64,000 nucleotides of DNA, from NCBI GenBank assembly GCA_035998445.1, contig DASYHQ010000045.1:1-64000 (forward strand), in the 5' to 3' direction. Positions 1 to 11,096 of the stretch are shown in pieces; within the stretch, counting starts at the first letter, position 1; the number at the start of each line of letters is the position of its first letter. A program made the translations under genes and the position numbers. This DNA is from Tepidisphaeraceae bacterium. Its GTDB lineage: Bacteria > Planctomycetota > Phycisphaerae > Tepidisphaerales > Tepidisphaeraceae. The notes below the pieces were generated by a model. It saw only the letters and a program-made list of their open reading frames with translations. It was not told the origin of the DNA and made no database searches.

Positions 1-456
1 CACGCTGAACACGCGCTGGTTGGCGCCGGACATCACGGGCTCGACGAAGTGCAGGCGTAGCGTGTAGTTGCCATTGGCAACGCTGCGGTTGAATCCGAAG
101 TCGGCGCCCCAGCGGCGGTCGTAGTACAGGCGATCGTCCGTCGTATCGGCGACGGCAATCGTATAGCTGCTGCTCGTGCCACCGCTGAATCCCGTGGTGC
201 TGGCATTGTCACCGGCCGCCCAGACCTGCCCCTGCGCATCGGTGTAGGAGGAGCCGCCGGCGTTCACGCGGAACGTCGTCCCGGCGGCCGCGGCGCTGGC
301 GGACATCACCGACAGGTCCTGCGACGCATCGTGAGCCGCGGGGTCGCCGAACGCGTGCACATCGGCACAAAACAACTGGCGGGCCTCCAGGCCTTCGACC
401 ACCGGACGTGACGCGCGATCGAGCGCAGCGAACATCGCAGCCTTATGAACAAACAT
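1..456 (-). CDS. secreted malectin-like protein with planctomycete extracellular N-terminal motif (3' end cut by window)
   Basis: The reading frame is open on the minus strand from 456 to the window edge, giving 152 codons without a stop. ATG at 456 is chosen because GGGAG lies 7 nt upstream (464-468); an in-frame ATG at 462 has almost no spacing. The N-terminus carries VEGLEARQLF near residue 22, the planctomycete extracellular motif (PF07595-like). From about residue 65 the protein reads as a malectin-type carbohydrate-binding domain: VNAGGSSYTD, then TGFSGGTSSSY, TTDDRLYYDRRWG and FGFNRSVANGNY. It closely resembles the malectin-like module of the protease encoded at 11097-13679. It is divergent from the gene at 908. 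Likely exported and sugar-binding. The C-terminal part is not visible, so any catalytic domain is unknown. Confidence 0.85.
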   Translation of the reverse strand, partial: MFVHKAAMFAALDRASRPVVEGLEARQLFCADVHAFGDPAAHDASQDLSVMSASAAAAGTTFRVNAGGSSYTDAQGQVWAAGDNASTTGFSGGTSSSYTIAVADTTDDRLYYDRRWGADFGFNRSVANGNYTLRLHFVEPVMSGANQRVFSV

Positions 457-462
457 CTGCAT

Positions 463-907
463 TCTCCCGAGGTTGCTAAAACAGAAATGACACCCACGGT
501 TCGGGTGAGGACGACGTGAGACATCCTAGACGTGAGATATCGTACCAGTATCTCCCATCTGGCCAACGGCAAATCGGCGCGCGCAACGGTAGCGTGCGAG
601 CCACCATGTGGTGGCCTTAACGGGCCGGTAGATGCCAAACGGTAGCGCAAAATCGGCGCACCGAACGCGACCGTAGCCGGTGATTTGTCTTGACTCACAG
701 TGGGCGGGGCCTATCCTCTAGACCCTCCTGGTCCCCTTTTACGTGGGTAGTCTATAGCCGAAAATTGGCCGTTACGCCGACCATACCACGTTCGTTAGAA
801 TCTCGTCCCTGTCCTCCCCCGGCTCCGCATGGTGCAGAGTTGGGGTACCCCCACAACACGCCGACCGGCAAAGGGGAAGGTGTGTTAAAAAATTCGGAGA
901 ATTATTC
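463..907. other. divergent intergenic region
   Basis: This 445-nt gap separates two divergently transcribed genes for secreted proteins, so it must hold promoters for both. I found no convincing -35/-10 pair, riboswitch or RNA. Short open frames here overlap each other on both strands, have no Shine-Dalgarno site and resemble nothing I know. Confidence 0.5.
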
Positions 908-3900
908 GTGACCTCACGTACGTCCAAGAAAATCGCGTCTCCCCTGGCTAGCGCCGTCCGCTCCGTCGTCGAGCCGCTCGAGGGGCGTACCCTCTTCGCC
1001 GTCAACCTCCCCTTCCAGCTCGACTGGTCACCGTCGGAGACGCGCAGTGGCTTGGCCGGCAACAACGGCGCCGAGACGGGGTTCGAACTGGTGAACGGTC
1101 CGGCGTTCAACGCGTCGCTTGTCAACGTCGACAGCGCCAACGGTGACCTGCGCCTCACCTCGACGCCGACCACGCCGTACGACGCGACCAACTCGCTGGT
1201 CAACAACCTGGTCAACGAGTTCGACGCCGGCGAGCAGTTTTCGGTCACGACCCGCATTGAGGACCTGACGACCGCGCTGGCGACCTCCGGTCGGCAGGCG
1301 GGGCTCTGGTTCGGGCCCGATCAGGACAACTACGTGAAGCTGGTCGTCGTCTCGACCCCCAAGGGCTCGCGCCTGCAGTTCCAGGACGAACGCGCGGTCG
1401 GTCCGGTGTCGGTCCACACCGCCACTACCGCCCAGACCTTCACGACGCTCACCGGCACGATCGAGTCGGTCGAGCTGCGCCTCGACGGCACCCGCAACGC
1501 CACGACCGGCGTGTCGACGGTCGCCGCGTACTACAAGGTCAACAACGCCCCGACCTTCACGAAGCTGCCCTTGGAATACACCTTCACCGGTGAGCAGGCT
1601 GAGCAGTTCTTCAATGAAGAGTCGCGCGCCGGCATCGTCGCGATGCACCGCGCCAGCTCGTCGGCTTATGCGTTTGCGTTCGACCGGTTTGCGATCACAA
1701 GCGTTCCGGGCCCCGGCGGTCCTGTCTTGTCTCCGAGCGCCACAGACGCGTACTACAACGAGACCATCAACGACTCCAGCACGTCGGCGCAGACGTTCAC
1801 GTTCACCAACACTGGCACGACCGCGCTCACGCTCGGCGGCAGCGCCGTCACGCTGAGCGGCCCGAACGCCGGCCTCTTCACGATCGTCAGCAACACGCTG
1901 CCCGCCACGCTGGCCGCGGGCCAATCTGGCCAAGTGCAGGTCGCGTTCCGCCCGACCGGTAGCGACAACATCGCCAACCGCGGCTTGAAGACCGCGACGC
2001 TGAACGTAGCCAGCGCCACCGACACCGCTTCGGTCAACCTCCGTGCCCTGGCGACCGCGGTCAGCGGTGAGGACGCCGAGCCGTCGCTGCAGCGCGTGCT
2101 GGACCTGTACCAGATTCCGATCGTCACCGGCGACACCGATCCGGACGATGCCGAGCTGTACGACGATGAAGAGCCGCTCGCGGCCGTCACCGACGAGGTC
2201 GCCGCCTCGCGCCTGGTGAAGGCCGGCGCCGGCCCGGTGACGATCGAGACGCTGGGCGCCTTCGCGGTGCCGGAGAACGTCTCGGTGCGCCTCGGCTACT
2301 ACCGCTCGGGCAGCCCGCTGGAGCGCACGCAGCTGGGCACCATCAAGGGCGACGACTCGCAGAGCGTCAACGCGACGCTGCAGGGACCGACCTCGTTCGA
2401 CCCGGGCACCGGTGCGTTCAGCCTGTACGGCACGTTCCCCGGCAACTCGGCATCCGGCACACGCTTCATGAACGCCGACGGTGGTGGCACCGGCCTGGCC
2501 GCCGGTGGCTCGCCACGCGACGTCTTCGCTGAGGACCAGCTCAACACGTGGGACCCGGCCTCGCCGCACAAGATCCGCTTCTACCCGCTGAAGGATGCTG
2601 GCGGCGCCGTGGTGCCCAACGCGTACGTCTTCGCGATGGAAGAGTACGACCTCGAGTTCGACAGCAACGACTACATCGGCATCATCCGCAACGTCAGCAT
2701 CGCGCCAGCGGCCCCCGAGATCGGCGTGGTCAACCCCGATCCCGCGCCGTTGGCGAACGTGCTGACGTTCAACAACATCACCAATCGCGACCCGGCCGAT
2801 GTCAACGCACCCGACAACGTCGTTCACGACGTCGTCACGCTGAAGGTCCACAACACCGGCAGCCAGCCGTTGAACATCAGCACCATCGCCGCGACCGGGC
2901 CGTTCCTGGTAAGCCAGCCTGGGCCCGTGACCGTGGCGCCCGGCACGTCGACCGACGTCACCGTGACCTTCACCGGCACCGGTCTCCCCGCCCTGCAGAC
3001 GGGCGTGCTGACGATCGCCTCCAACGACCCCGACGAGCCGACCAAGACCTTCGACCTGCGCGGCATCACGCAGGACCGCAGCGAGGGCACCAACGAGCGC
3101 GACCTGCAGACGATCGTCCAGGCCTTCGGGTTCGGCACCGTCACCGGCACCCCGGGCCAGCTCAACACGCTCGGCCAGCCGACACCGGTCGGCGACGAGA
3201 TCATCAGCCCCTACTGGACCAGCGCCGACGGTGGCGAGGTCGTCGTCCGCCAGCTGGCGGCGTTCCACACGCAGGGCAACCAGTCGACCATCCGCTGGTT
3301 CACCCAGGCCGGCACCGGCGTCGGGCAGGCCGCGGCGCCTGCGCCGTCCAACCTGCGGGCGCTCAACAATTCGGCGTCGGCCACGGGCAACGACATCCTG
3401 GTCACCTGGACCGACAACTCGACGACCGAGACCGGCTTCCAGATCGAACGCAGCACCAACGGTGGCGCCTACAGCGTCGTCGGCACCGTTGCGCCCAACG
3501 TCACGACCTTCACCCACAGCAACCAGTCGGCCGGCACCACGCACAGCTACCGTGTCAAGGCGATCGCCGGTGACGCCGGTGGCATCGATACCGGTTATTC
3601 GAACACGGCATCGAACGGCAGCGTGCTGTCGCACGTCGGGGTAGACGCCCAGTCGTTCTACCCGCGCCGCGCCAATGCCGCGACGGGCTACCAGCCGGTC
3701 GCCTATTTCCAGCCCGACGCGCCGTTCGGGTTCCGCTTGGACGAGGAGAACAGCGACGACTCGCTGAACACGCAGGAGAACGACGACACGACCGCCACGC
3801 CCCACCGCGTGCGGTTCTACCCTGCCAAGACCGAAGCGGGCGTCGTGATCGCCAACACCTACATTGCCGTCATGGACTTCAACGGCATCAACTACGACTT

Positions 3901-4330
3901 CAACGACAACATCTACCTGATCAGCAACATCGCCCCGGCCAACGCCGTGGCCGCCCCCACGGCGGCGGCGGCGTACACGGACGCCAGCGGCGCCTTGAAC
4001 CTCGACTGGGCCGACAACGTCGAGGCCGGCGTCACCGGGTACAACGTCTACCGCTCGACCGACGGCGCGACGTTTGCGCTGTTGAACTCGGCACCGTTGA
4101 CGGCGTCAGCGTTCGTCGACTCGACCGCGGTCGCCAACACCGCCTACACCTACCGGGTGACGGCGATCGGGCCCAACGGTGAGTCGCTGCCCCGCACGGT
4201 CGCCGTCAACGCGACCGGTGGGTACTCGACGTTCGCCGTAGGCACGCTGACGCTGGCCCAACCGGCCACCGGCAGTCTCGCCGAGCTGACCGGCCTGACC
4301 TCGGCGGTCGACGTGTTCGCGAACCAGTAA
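908..4330 (+). CDS. large secreted multidomain protein (concanavalin-like, HYDIN-like and Fn3 domains)
   Basis: 1140 residues. The GTG start at 908 is supported by GGAG at 897-900, 7 nt upstream. The N-terminus has VEPLEGRTLF (residues ~22-31), the planctomycete extracellular motif, rather than a classical signal peptide. Domains in order: a LamG/DUF1349-like beta-sandwich (~35-265, with AGLWFGPDQDNYVKL); a choice-of-anchor/HYDIN-type Ig domain (~275-380); a module ending in FDSNDYIGIIRNV; a second HYDIN-type domain (~600-720); Fn3 (~815-890); a second copy of the module ending in YDFNDNIYLISNI (~905-1010); and a final Fn3 (~1015-1100). No PEP-CTERM tail. Probably a cell-surface or matrix protein. 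The domain names are family-level reading and no enzymatic site is visible. A strong terminator follows. Confidence 0.85.
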   Translation: MTSRTSKKIASPLASAVRSVVEPLEGRTLFAVNLPFQLDWSPSETRSGLAGNNGAETGFELVNGPAFNASLVNVDSANGDLRLTSTPTTPYDATNSLVNNLVNEFDAGEQFSVTTRIEDLTTALATSGRQAGLWFGPDQDNYVKLVVVSTPKGSRLQFQDERAVGPVSVHTATTAQTFTTLTGTIESVELRLDGTRNATTGVSTVAAYYKVNNAPTFTKLPLEYTFTGEQAEQFFNEESRAGIVAMHRASSSAYAFAFDRFAITSVPGPGGPVLSPSATDAYYNETINDSSTSAQTFTFTNTGTTALTLGGSAVTLSGPNAGLFTIVSNTLPATLAAGQSGQVQVAFRPTGSDNIANRGLKTATLNVASATDTASVNLRALATAVSGEDAEPSLQRVLDLYQIPIVTGDTDPDDAELYDDEEPLAAVTDEVAASRLVKAGAGPVTIETLGAFAVPENVSVRLGYYRSGSPLERTQLGTIKGDDSQSVNATLQGPTSFDPGTGAFSLYGTFPGNSASGTRFMNADGGGTGLAAGGSPRDVFAEDQLNTWDPASPHKIRFYPLKDAGGAVVPNAYVFAMEEYDLEFDSNDYIGIIRNVSIAPAAPEIGVVNPDPAPLANVLTFNNITNRDPADVNAPDNVVHDVVTLKVHNTGSQPLNISTIAATGPFLVSQPGPVTVAPGTSTDVTVTFTGTGLPALQTGVLTIASNDPDEPTKTFDLRGITQDRSEGTNERDLQTIVQAFGFGTVTGTPGQLNTLGQPTPVGDEIISPYWTSADGGEVVVRQLAAFHTQGNQSTIRWFTQAGTGVGQAAAPAPSNLRALNNSASATGNDILVTWTDNSTTETGFQIERSTNGGAYSVVGTVAPNVTTFTHSNQSAGTTHSYRVKAIAGDAGGIDTGYSNTASNGSVLSHVGVDAQSFYPRRANAATGYQPVAYFQPDAPFGFRLDEENSDDSLNTQENDDTTATPHRVRFYPAKTEAGVVIANTYIAVMDFNGINYDFNDNIYLISNIAPANAVAAPTAAAAYTDASGALNLDWADNVEAGVTGYNVYRSTDGATFALLNSAPLTASAFVDSTAVANTAYTYRVTAIGPNGESLPRTVAVNATGGYSTFAVGTLTLAQPATGSLAELTGLTSAVDVFANQ

Positions 4331-4392
4331 CGACTGGTGATCCCCGGCCCCCCTCGGGCCGCGCGGTCATCGGGTTCATCGGATCCTCCTTC

Positions 4393-4430
4393 ACGGGCCC
4401 GGCAGGCAACTCCTGTCGGGCCCGTTTTCT
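4393..4430 (+). terminator. intrinsic terminator after the gene at 908-4330
   Basis: Arms 4393-4406 and 4412-4425 form a 14-bp GC-rich stem with one G-U pair and a 5-nt loop, followed by a T-rich tail. It lies about 60 nt after the stop codon. Confidence 0.9.
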
Positions 4431-4630
4431 TACGCGATGAAATGTCGCGCGTGCGCATGCGAGTCGGCGCGCAACGGGCGGGTGATAAAATTCCGGCCGT
4501 ATCTGTTGGAAATGTGCCTGGTGCTTCAGTACGTTGCGCGGCACGCACCTCGGTGGCGCACGGGCGGCGACAGTGAGGGACACCTACACTTACCGCATCG
4601 GGCCCCGCGCCCGGGAAGGACGTTAGAGCG

Positions 4631-5965
4631 ATGAAACTCCACCACTTGCTTGTCGTTGCCTGCCTGCTGGGCGTCACCAGCGCGTTCGCCGCCACGCCGG
4701 CCGAGGACGAGGCGCAGATCAACCGGCTGGCAGCCAAGATGCGCACGACCGCCGAGCAGCACGGCGCCCGCGCCAGCGCCGCCGAGCAGGTCGCCGTAGA
4801 CGCGGGCACGCGATTGTCTGCGCTGGCCGACGCCAACGCGAAACTCGCGCTGGAGGTCGACCGCCTTCACGCGCAGCTCGCCAAGGCCCCCGGTGCCACA
4901 CCGTCGAAGGTGTACGTCGTGCCGGCAGGTGGCGACATCGCCGCCGCGCTCGCCAAGGCCAAGCCAGGCGACGCCGTGAACGTCGAGCCCGGCGCGATCA
5001 CCGCCGGTTTCGTTGTGCCTGAGGGCGTCACGCTCGACCTGACCGGCAGCACCTTCGACGGCAAGGGCGCCAAGGCGATCGGCCTCGTTCGCCTGGCCAA
5101 GAACGCGACGATCATCGGTGGCACGATCCGCAATTTCGCGGCTGAGAACGAGCGAAACAAAACGACCGTGATCATCGCCGGTGACAACGCGACCCTGCGG
5201 GGCACCACGCTGCAGGACTGGACGGCCGGTTGCCCGATCAGTTGGAACCTCGTCGATCGCCCCAGCTTTATCGACGTGACGATCCGCAACATCGCCGGGT
5301 CGGCCTACCTGGGTGGTGGCGGGGGTGACGACGGTGACAAGACCGTCGTCGGCCCGCTGTTCGAGAACTGCACGATCGCCGACTGGAACCAGGGCACCGA
5401 AGGTGGCGAGAGCGGCATCGGCGTGAACAAGATCACGCGCACGACCGGTACGACCTTCCGCAACTGCACCTTTGAGGGTGGGCGCGGGCGCGCGATCTGG
5501 CTGGACATCAACAACCGCAAGTTCCTTATCGAGGGCAACACGTTCCGCAACCTGAAGCCCGCCAGGCACGTCTGGGACCCGATCGGCGTCTGCATCGAAC
5601 TGAACCCCGGCGACGGCGGCGTTATCCAGAACAACACCTTCGAGGGCTTCACCAAGGCCGCGACCGTCAGCATCGAGGAATCGTCCGACATCGTCGTGCG
5701 CAACAACAAGCAGAACCCCGACGCGTTCGGTGAGGTCCGCAACATGCGGAACCCAAAACGCGATTCGGGAAACCGCACCTACGGTTACTGGGTCACCGAG
5801 AACGGCAAACGCGTGCAGAAGTACGTCGAGGTCGAACTGAAGAACGTCCTGTTCGAAAACAACGCGGGCGGAAAGTGGACCCACCTGTCGATCCCCAAAG
5901 ATTTCGGACCGGATCCCGATGCACTCCTGAAGGCGCAGAACGTCGTCTATCGCAACAACAAGTAG
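4631..5965 (+). CDS. secreted right-handed parallel beta-helix protein
   Basis: 444 residues. ATG at 4631 has GGAAGGA about 11 nt upstream. A clear signal peptide (MKLHHLLVVACLLGVTSAFA) is followed by a short Ala/Glu-rich helical stretch (residues ~22-85), likely a coiled coil. From VYVVPAGGDIAAALAKAKPG onward it shows the N-terminal strand pattern of pectate-lyase-like folds, then repeated N-x-T-F/N-C-T-F turns (for example FENCTIAD, FRNCTFEGG, IEGNTFRN, IQNNTFEG) typical of a Beta_helix (PF13229) solenoid. Such proteins bind or cleave polysaccharides. I cannot identify a catalytic Asp/Lys/Arg set, so the activity is open. It is followed by a hairpin terminator and is monocistronic. Confidence 0.8.
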   Translation: MKLHHLLVVACLLGVTSAFAATPAEDEAQINRLAAKMRTTAEQHGARASAAEQVAVDAGTRLSALADANAKLALEVDRLHAQLAKAPGATPSKVYVVPAGGDIAAALAKAKPGDAVNVEPGAITAGFVVPEGVTLDLTGSTFDGKGAKAIGLVRLAKNATIIGGTIRNFAAENERNKTTVIIAGDNATLRGTTLQDWTAGCPISWNLVDRPSFIDVTIRNIAGSAYLGGGGGDDGDKTVVGPLFENCTIADWNQGTEGGESGIGVNKITRTTGTTFRNCTFEGGRGRAIWLDINNRKFLIEGNTFRNLKPARHVWDPIGVCIELNPGDGGVIQNNTFEGFTKAATVSIEESSDIVVRNNKQNPDAFGEVRNMRNPKRDSGNRTYGYWVTENGKRVQKYVEVELKNVLFENNAGGKWTHLSIPKDFGPDPDALLKAQNVVYRNNK

Positions 5966-5996
5966 GGAACATCTGGAATTCAAACGGAGCTGTTTG

Positions 5997-6028
5997 GGCG
6001 TGTTCAGTTCAGCTGAGCACGCCGTTTC
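5997..6028 (+). terminator. probable terminator after the beta-helix gene
   Basis: Arms 5997-6007 and 6013-6023 form an 11-bp stem with one G-U pair and a 5-nt loop, followed by a short T-containing tail. It sits 31 nt after the stop codon. Confidence 0.6.
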
Positions 6029-6091
6029 CGTTCCGCGGGCGCGTCTGCTTTCAAAACGCTTGTAACATTGACGTGCACCTCTACACCCACC

Positions 6092-7621
<1,530 letters not shown>

Positions 7622-7649
7622 CGCTGACCGCTATAAAGCGACAGAATCG

Positions 7650-7687
7650 GCGGGCGTTCCTGACCAAGGGACGCCCGCTTTTTTATT
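7650..7687 (+). terminator. intrinsic terminator after atpD
   Basis: Arms 7650-7660 and 7668-7678 form an 11-bp GC-rich stem with one G-U pair, followed by a run of T. It starts 29 nt after the stop codon. Confidence 0.9.
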
Positions 7688-7815
7688 GCCTTGTTCCCAC
7701 GTCGCGCAAAACCAAGCCATCGGCTAGCGCATTGACGCCCTTTCTCATTGGCGGGTATGTTCAGCGCCCGTTCCATTCCGACCTGATCCGCATTCGTGAG
7801 TCCGGGGAGCCTTCC

Positions 7816-10740
7816 ATGACATATCGGCCGACGTCGAACCGCGCCCGCGCGCTTGTGGTGGTGGAAGGGCTGGAGTCGCGTCAACTGCTCGCGGGCGACC
7901 TGCCCGTGTCGCTGCACGTGAACGCCGGCGGACCGGTGGTCGCGGATTCCGTTGCCCGCACGTTCGCCGCCGATGTCGGGTTCACCGGTGGCACCGTCGG
8001 CACGCAGGCCGCCACCGATGCCCAGGGCTTGCCCGCCGATGTGACCTACAACAGCTTCCGCGCCGGCACGAGCTTCAGCTTTTCGCACGCGCTTGCCGAC
8101 GGCAACTACGCGATGTTCCTCCAGTTCGCCGACGCGGCGGTCACCGCCAGTGGCAACCGGTTCTCGGTCGTCGCCGAAGGCAAGCAGATCCTGACCGACT
8201 TCGACCCACAGGCCGACGGCGTCGGCGTCGCGGCCGCGCGGGCGTTCGATGTGACGGTGGCGGGTGGCGCGGTCGACCTGCAGTTCAACTGCACGGTGGG
8301 CCACGCCGTCATCAGTGGCATCGTGCTGGTGCCAACGGACATCCCGGTGGAAGCGCAGCCGTATTCTTGGGCCGGGTTTGACGACGTGGGCCGCCAGGTG
8401 CAGTCGGCCAACACGTTGCGCAATATCGGCTCCCTCATCTTCCTCCATCGCAACGAGAACAGAAACAATTATCCTGCGATGCTGTCCGACTTGGTGGACG
8501 GGTCCACGTATCCGGCGATGTTCGCGAGCATGCGCACGGACACCCTACTGCCGCGGGGGGAACTGTCGACGCTTGAGGTGCAGGCATGGGCGGCGGTGCG
8601 TCAGGACTATATCTACATTCCGGGTCCTCGGCTCGACACCCCTGATCGCGTCGCCGCCTATGAGAACCCGGCTCGCGTCGCCGGTGACATCAGTGTGCTG
8701 TTCAGCGACGGGCACGTCGAACTTTTGGCCCGCGCTGACGCAGCGGCCCGGATTGGGTTCGACCTGAACGTGCCGCCCACCGGTGGTGCGCCCTTTCGCA
8801 CTACACTGCGGCCCGATCCGCATTATCAGCAGAACGTCGCCAATCTGAACCAGATTGGCCGTTCGCTGCTGACGTTCGCCAACCAGAACCGTCAAACGTA
8901 CCCGCTCACCGCTGGCCTGCTCGTCCATACCGGCGCGACCGCAGCGACGTTCCATGACCCTCGCGGCGAGACCCCGGCCCCACCGGCCGGCATGACGACG
9001 GACGAGACCCGCGCGTACATCGACGCCTCGACCGACTACCGTTTTCTCGCCGGCGGGCTGAGCGCGGGCCAAAGCAGCAACATGGTGTTGGCCTATGAAG
9101 ATCCGGCTCGGTTCACCGACGGCATCTATAGCCTGTTCGCCAATGGTCGATCCGAGTTCCGCGAGCACCGGTGGGCAATGGAGACGCTGCGCCGTTCCGC
9201 GCTGCGCTACGAGGGCGGCGTCACCACAACCCGTCCACTGGCCGAGATCGCGGGCGTCAGCAAGACGATGACCGCCGGTGAAACCATTCGCCTTGCCGGC
9301 GCGGGCGTTCCCGTACGGGTGGCCCGGGCGGGCTCAGAGGTGCCGATCGTGGCCTACTCCTGGGACTTCGATTACGACGGTGCCACCTTTACGGCCGACG
9401 CGTCCGAGCAGGCCATCGCGTTCACGCCGCAGGCGATTGCGGGCAAGCCGGAACGAACCATTGCACTGCAAGTCACCGATGCGCAGGGCCGCAGTGGGAT
9501 CCGGTCGATCAGCGTGACGGTCAACGATCCACCGCCCCCACCCCCGTCGCCGACCGTGGTTTTACAGGCTGAGACGGCCACGTTGTCCGGTGGCACGGCT
9601 CGGCAGAGTCAGCACGTCGGCTTCACCGGCGACAGTTATGCCGACTTCGCAGGCAGCGGGTCGGCCATCCAGTGGGCGGTGGATCGCACCGATGGTGAGA
9701 CAACCACGCTCACCTTCCGTTACGCCAATGGCGACACGAAGAATCGGCCGCTCACGATTGTCGTGAACGGGGTGAGCGTAGGGTCGGTCGCTTGCGTGCC
9801 GACAGGGTCGTGGACGGCTTGGAAGATGGTGCCGATTGTCGCCAACCTTACCGCCGGCACCAATACGATTCGCGCCGTCGCGGGCGCCGCGGCGGGCGCC
9901 AACGTGGACGCGCTGACGATCGCGGTCGGCGACACGCCTCCGCCACCCACGGAGACGTCAGTCGTAAACCTTCAGGCCGAGACGGCAACATTGGCCGGCG
10001 GCACGAGCATCGCGACCCTTCACGCCGGCCATACCGGCGCCGGGTATGCAGACTTTGGCGGCAATGGCTCGTCGGCCCGGTTCTCGGTCACGCGCTCGGC
10101 CGCGGGAGCGGCACGTCTTGACGTACGCTACGCCAATGGTGGCTCGGCCAACCGGCCGCTGGCGGTGACGGTGAACGGCGTCGTGGTCGGCACCATCACC
10201 TGCGCGCCTACCGGGGCATGGACAACGTGGAAGACCGTGTCCATCAACACCTCACTTGCCGCGGGTGGGAACGCGATCGTGCTTACCGCTACGACCACCG
10301 CCGGTGGCAGCAACATCGACTCGCTGACGATCGTTGCGGTTGACCCGGCCACCCCGCTGCCAGCATCGCCTGTGACGATTCAGGCCGAGATGGCCACACT
10401 TGGTGGGGGCACGTTCAAGTCCAGTACCAACGGTGGTTACAACGGCACCGGCTACGCCGACTTCACCGGGGCCAACTCGTACGTGCAGTTCGACGTCCAC
10501 CGTACGGCCGCCGGCGACGCGACGCTCGCGGTGCGGTACGCGAATGGCTCGACAGTGACGCGGTCGGTTCGGGTTACGGTGAACAACGCGGTAGTCGGCA
10601 CGCTCCCCCTTGGCCCCACCGGGTCGTGGACCCACTGGGCCACGGCCTCGCTGACGACGGCTTTGCGAGAGGGAAACAACATCGTGCGCGTCACGGCCAT
10701 CAATGACGGACCCAACCTCGATGGATTGACCATCGCTTGA
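7816..10740 (+). CDS. secreted protein with malectin-like, prepilin-tail-like and three CBM35-like domains
   Basis: 974 residues. ATG at 7816 is chosen because GGGGAG lies 7-12 nt upstream; an upstream ATG at 7732 lacks a site. VEGLESRQLL at residues ~16-25 is the planctomycete extracellular motif. Then come a malectin-like domain (~32-150); a region with two related halves, each with a YEN/DPAR...FSDGH or FANGR motif, recalling the C-terminal tail of DUF1559 prepilin-like proteins (~180-470); a PKD-like strand set (~480-570); a proline linker; and three tandem CBM35/CBM6-like modules (~583-705, ~720-840, ~853-974). Each CBM starts with QAE(T/M)ATL and contains RYANG and a conserved PTG.W..W. 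Probably binds polysaccharide outside the cell. No catalytic residues seen. Confidence 0.82.
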   Translation: MTYRPTSNRARALVVVEGLESRQLLAGDLPVSLHVNAGGPVVADSVARTFAADVGFTGGTVGTQAATDAQGLPADVTYNSFRAGTSFSFSHALADGNYAMFLQFADAAVTASGNRFSVVAEGKQILTDFDPQADGVGVAAARAFDVTVAGGAVDLQFNCTVGHAVISGIVLVPTDIPVEAQPYSWAGFDDVGRQVQSANTLRNIGSLIFLHRNENRNNYPAMLSDLVDGSTYPAMFASMRTDTLLPRGELSTLEVQAWAAVRQDYIYIPGPRLDTPDRVAAYENPARVAGDISVLFSDGHVELLARADAAARIGFDLNVPPTGGAPFRTTLRPDPHYQQNVANLNQIGRSLLTFANQNRQTYPLTAGLLVHTGATAATFHDPRGETPAPPAGMTTDETRAYIDASTDYRFLAGGLSAGQSSNMVLAYEDPARFTDGIYSLFANGRSEFREHRWAMETLRRSALRYEGGVTTTRPLAEIAGVSKTMTAGETIRLAGAGVPVRVARAGSEVPIVAYSWDFDYDGATFTADASEQAIAFTPQAIAGKPERTIALQVTDAQGRSGIRSISVTVNDPPPPPPSPTVVLQAETATLSGGTARQSQHVGFTGDSYADFAGSGSAIQWAVDRTDGETTTLTFRYANGDTKNRPLTIVVNGVSVGSVACVPTGSWTAWKMVPIVANLTAGTNTIRAVAGAAAGANVDALTIAVGDTPPPPTETSVVNLQAETATLAGGTSIATLHAGHTGAGYADFGGNGSSARFSVTRSAAGAARLDVRYANGGSANRPLAVTVNGVVVGTITCAPTGAWTTWKTVSINTSLAAGGNAIVLTATTTAGGSNIDSLTIVAVDPATPLPASPVTIQAEMATLGGGTFKSSTNGGYNGTGYADFTGANSYVQFDVHRTAAGDATLAVRYANGSTVTRSVRVTVNNAVVGTLPLGPTGSWTHWATASLTTALREGNNIVRVTAINDGPNLDGLTIA

Positions 10741-11096
10741 ACCGGTGCACGTACCGAAGCGAGCGCAGTGACTGGCCGCTTTCGGGAAACCTTCTATTTC
10801 GCCCAATTGGAATTTGCCCCCATCTTAGATCGCGCCGTCATATTTCTATTGTGCCGTCACATTTCGCAGCCCGAACCTGCCGGAAACGCCGTAAGCTAGG
10901 ATGAGGTCGGTCAGGCTTCTTGACACTGCAGAAACCGCGGGGAAATAAGGATTTTGACCGTGCATAGATTCGGATTGATCGGTATGTTCTGCGTCTCCTA
11001 GGGTGTCACCGTTGCAGTGGTGATAGGACGGTTGGGGACTTGGCGAAGCGACCAGGTATCTGTGCGTTTGCCGAGTATCAAGTCTGACGAGGTTTT
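10741..11096. other. intergenic region between two secreted-protein genes
   Basis: 356 nt without a gene. It contains one half of a short motif that recurs at 14.65 kb and 25.35 kb (TGGCCGCTTT core). I found no terminator, riboswitch or clear promoter. Confidence 0.4.

Noticed and set aside
1028..3805. 925-residue minus-strand frame opposite the large secreted protein
   Set aside because: Composition is Arg/Gly/Val/Asp-biased as expected for antisense of a GC-rich gene; the plus-strand frame has recognisable domains and a ribosome site.
10919..11096. Riboswitch in the leader of the metalloprotease gene
   Set aside because: Some pairing is possible but no known conserved riboswitch core could be matched.
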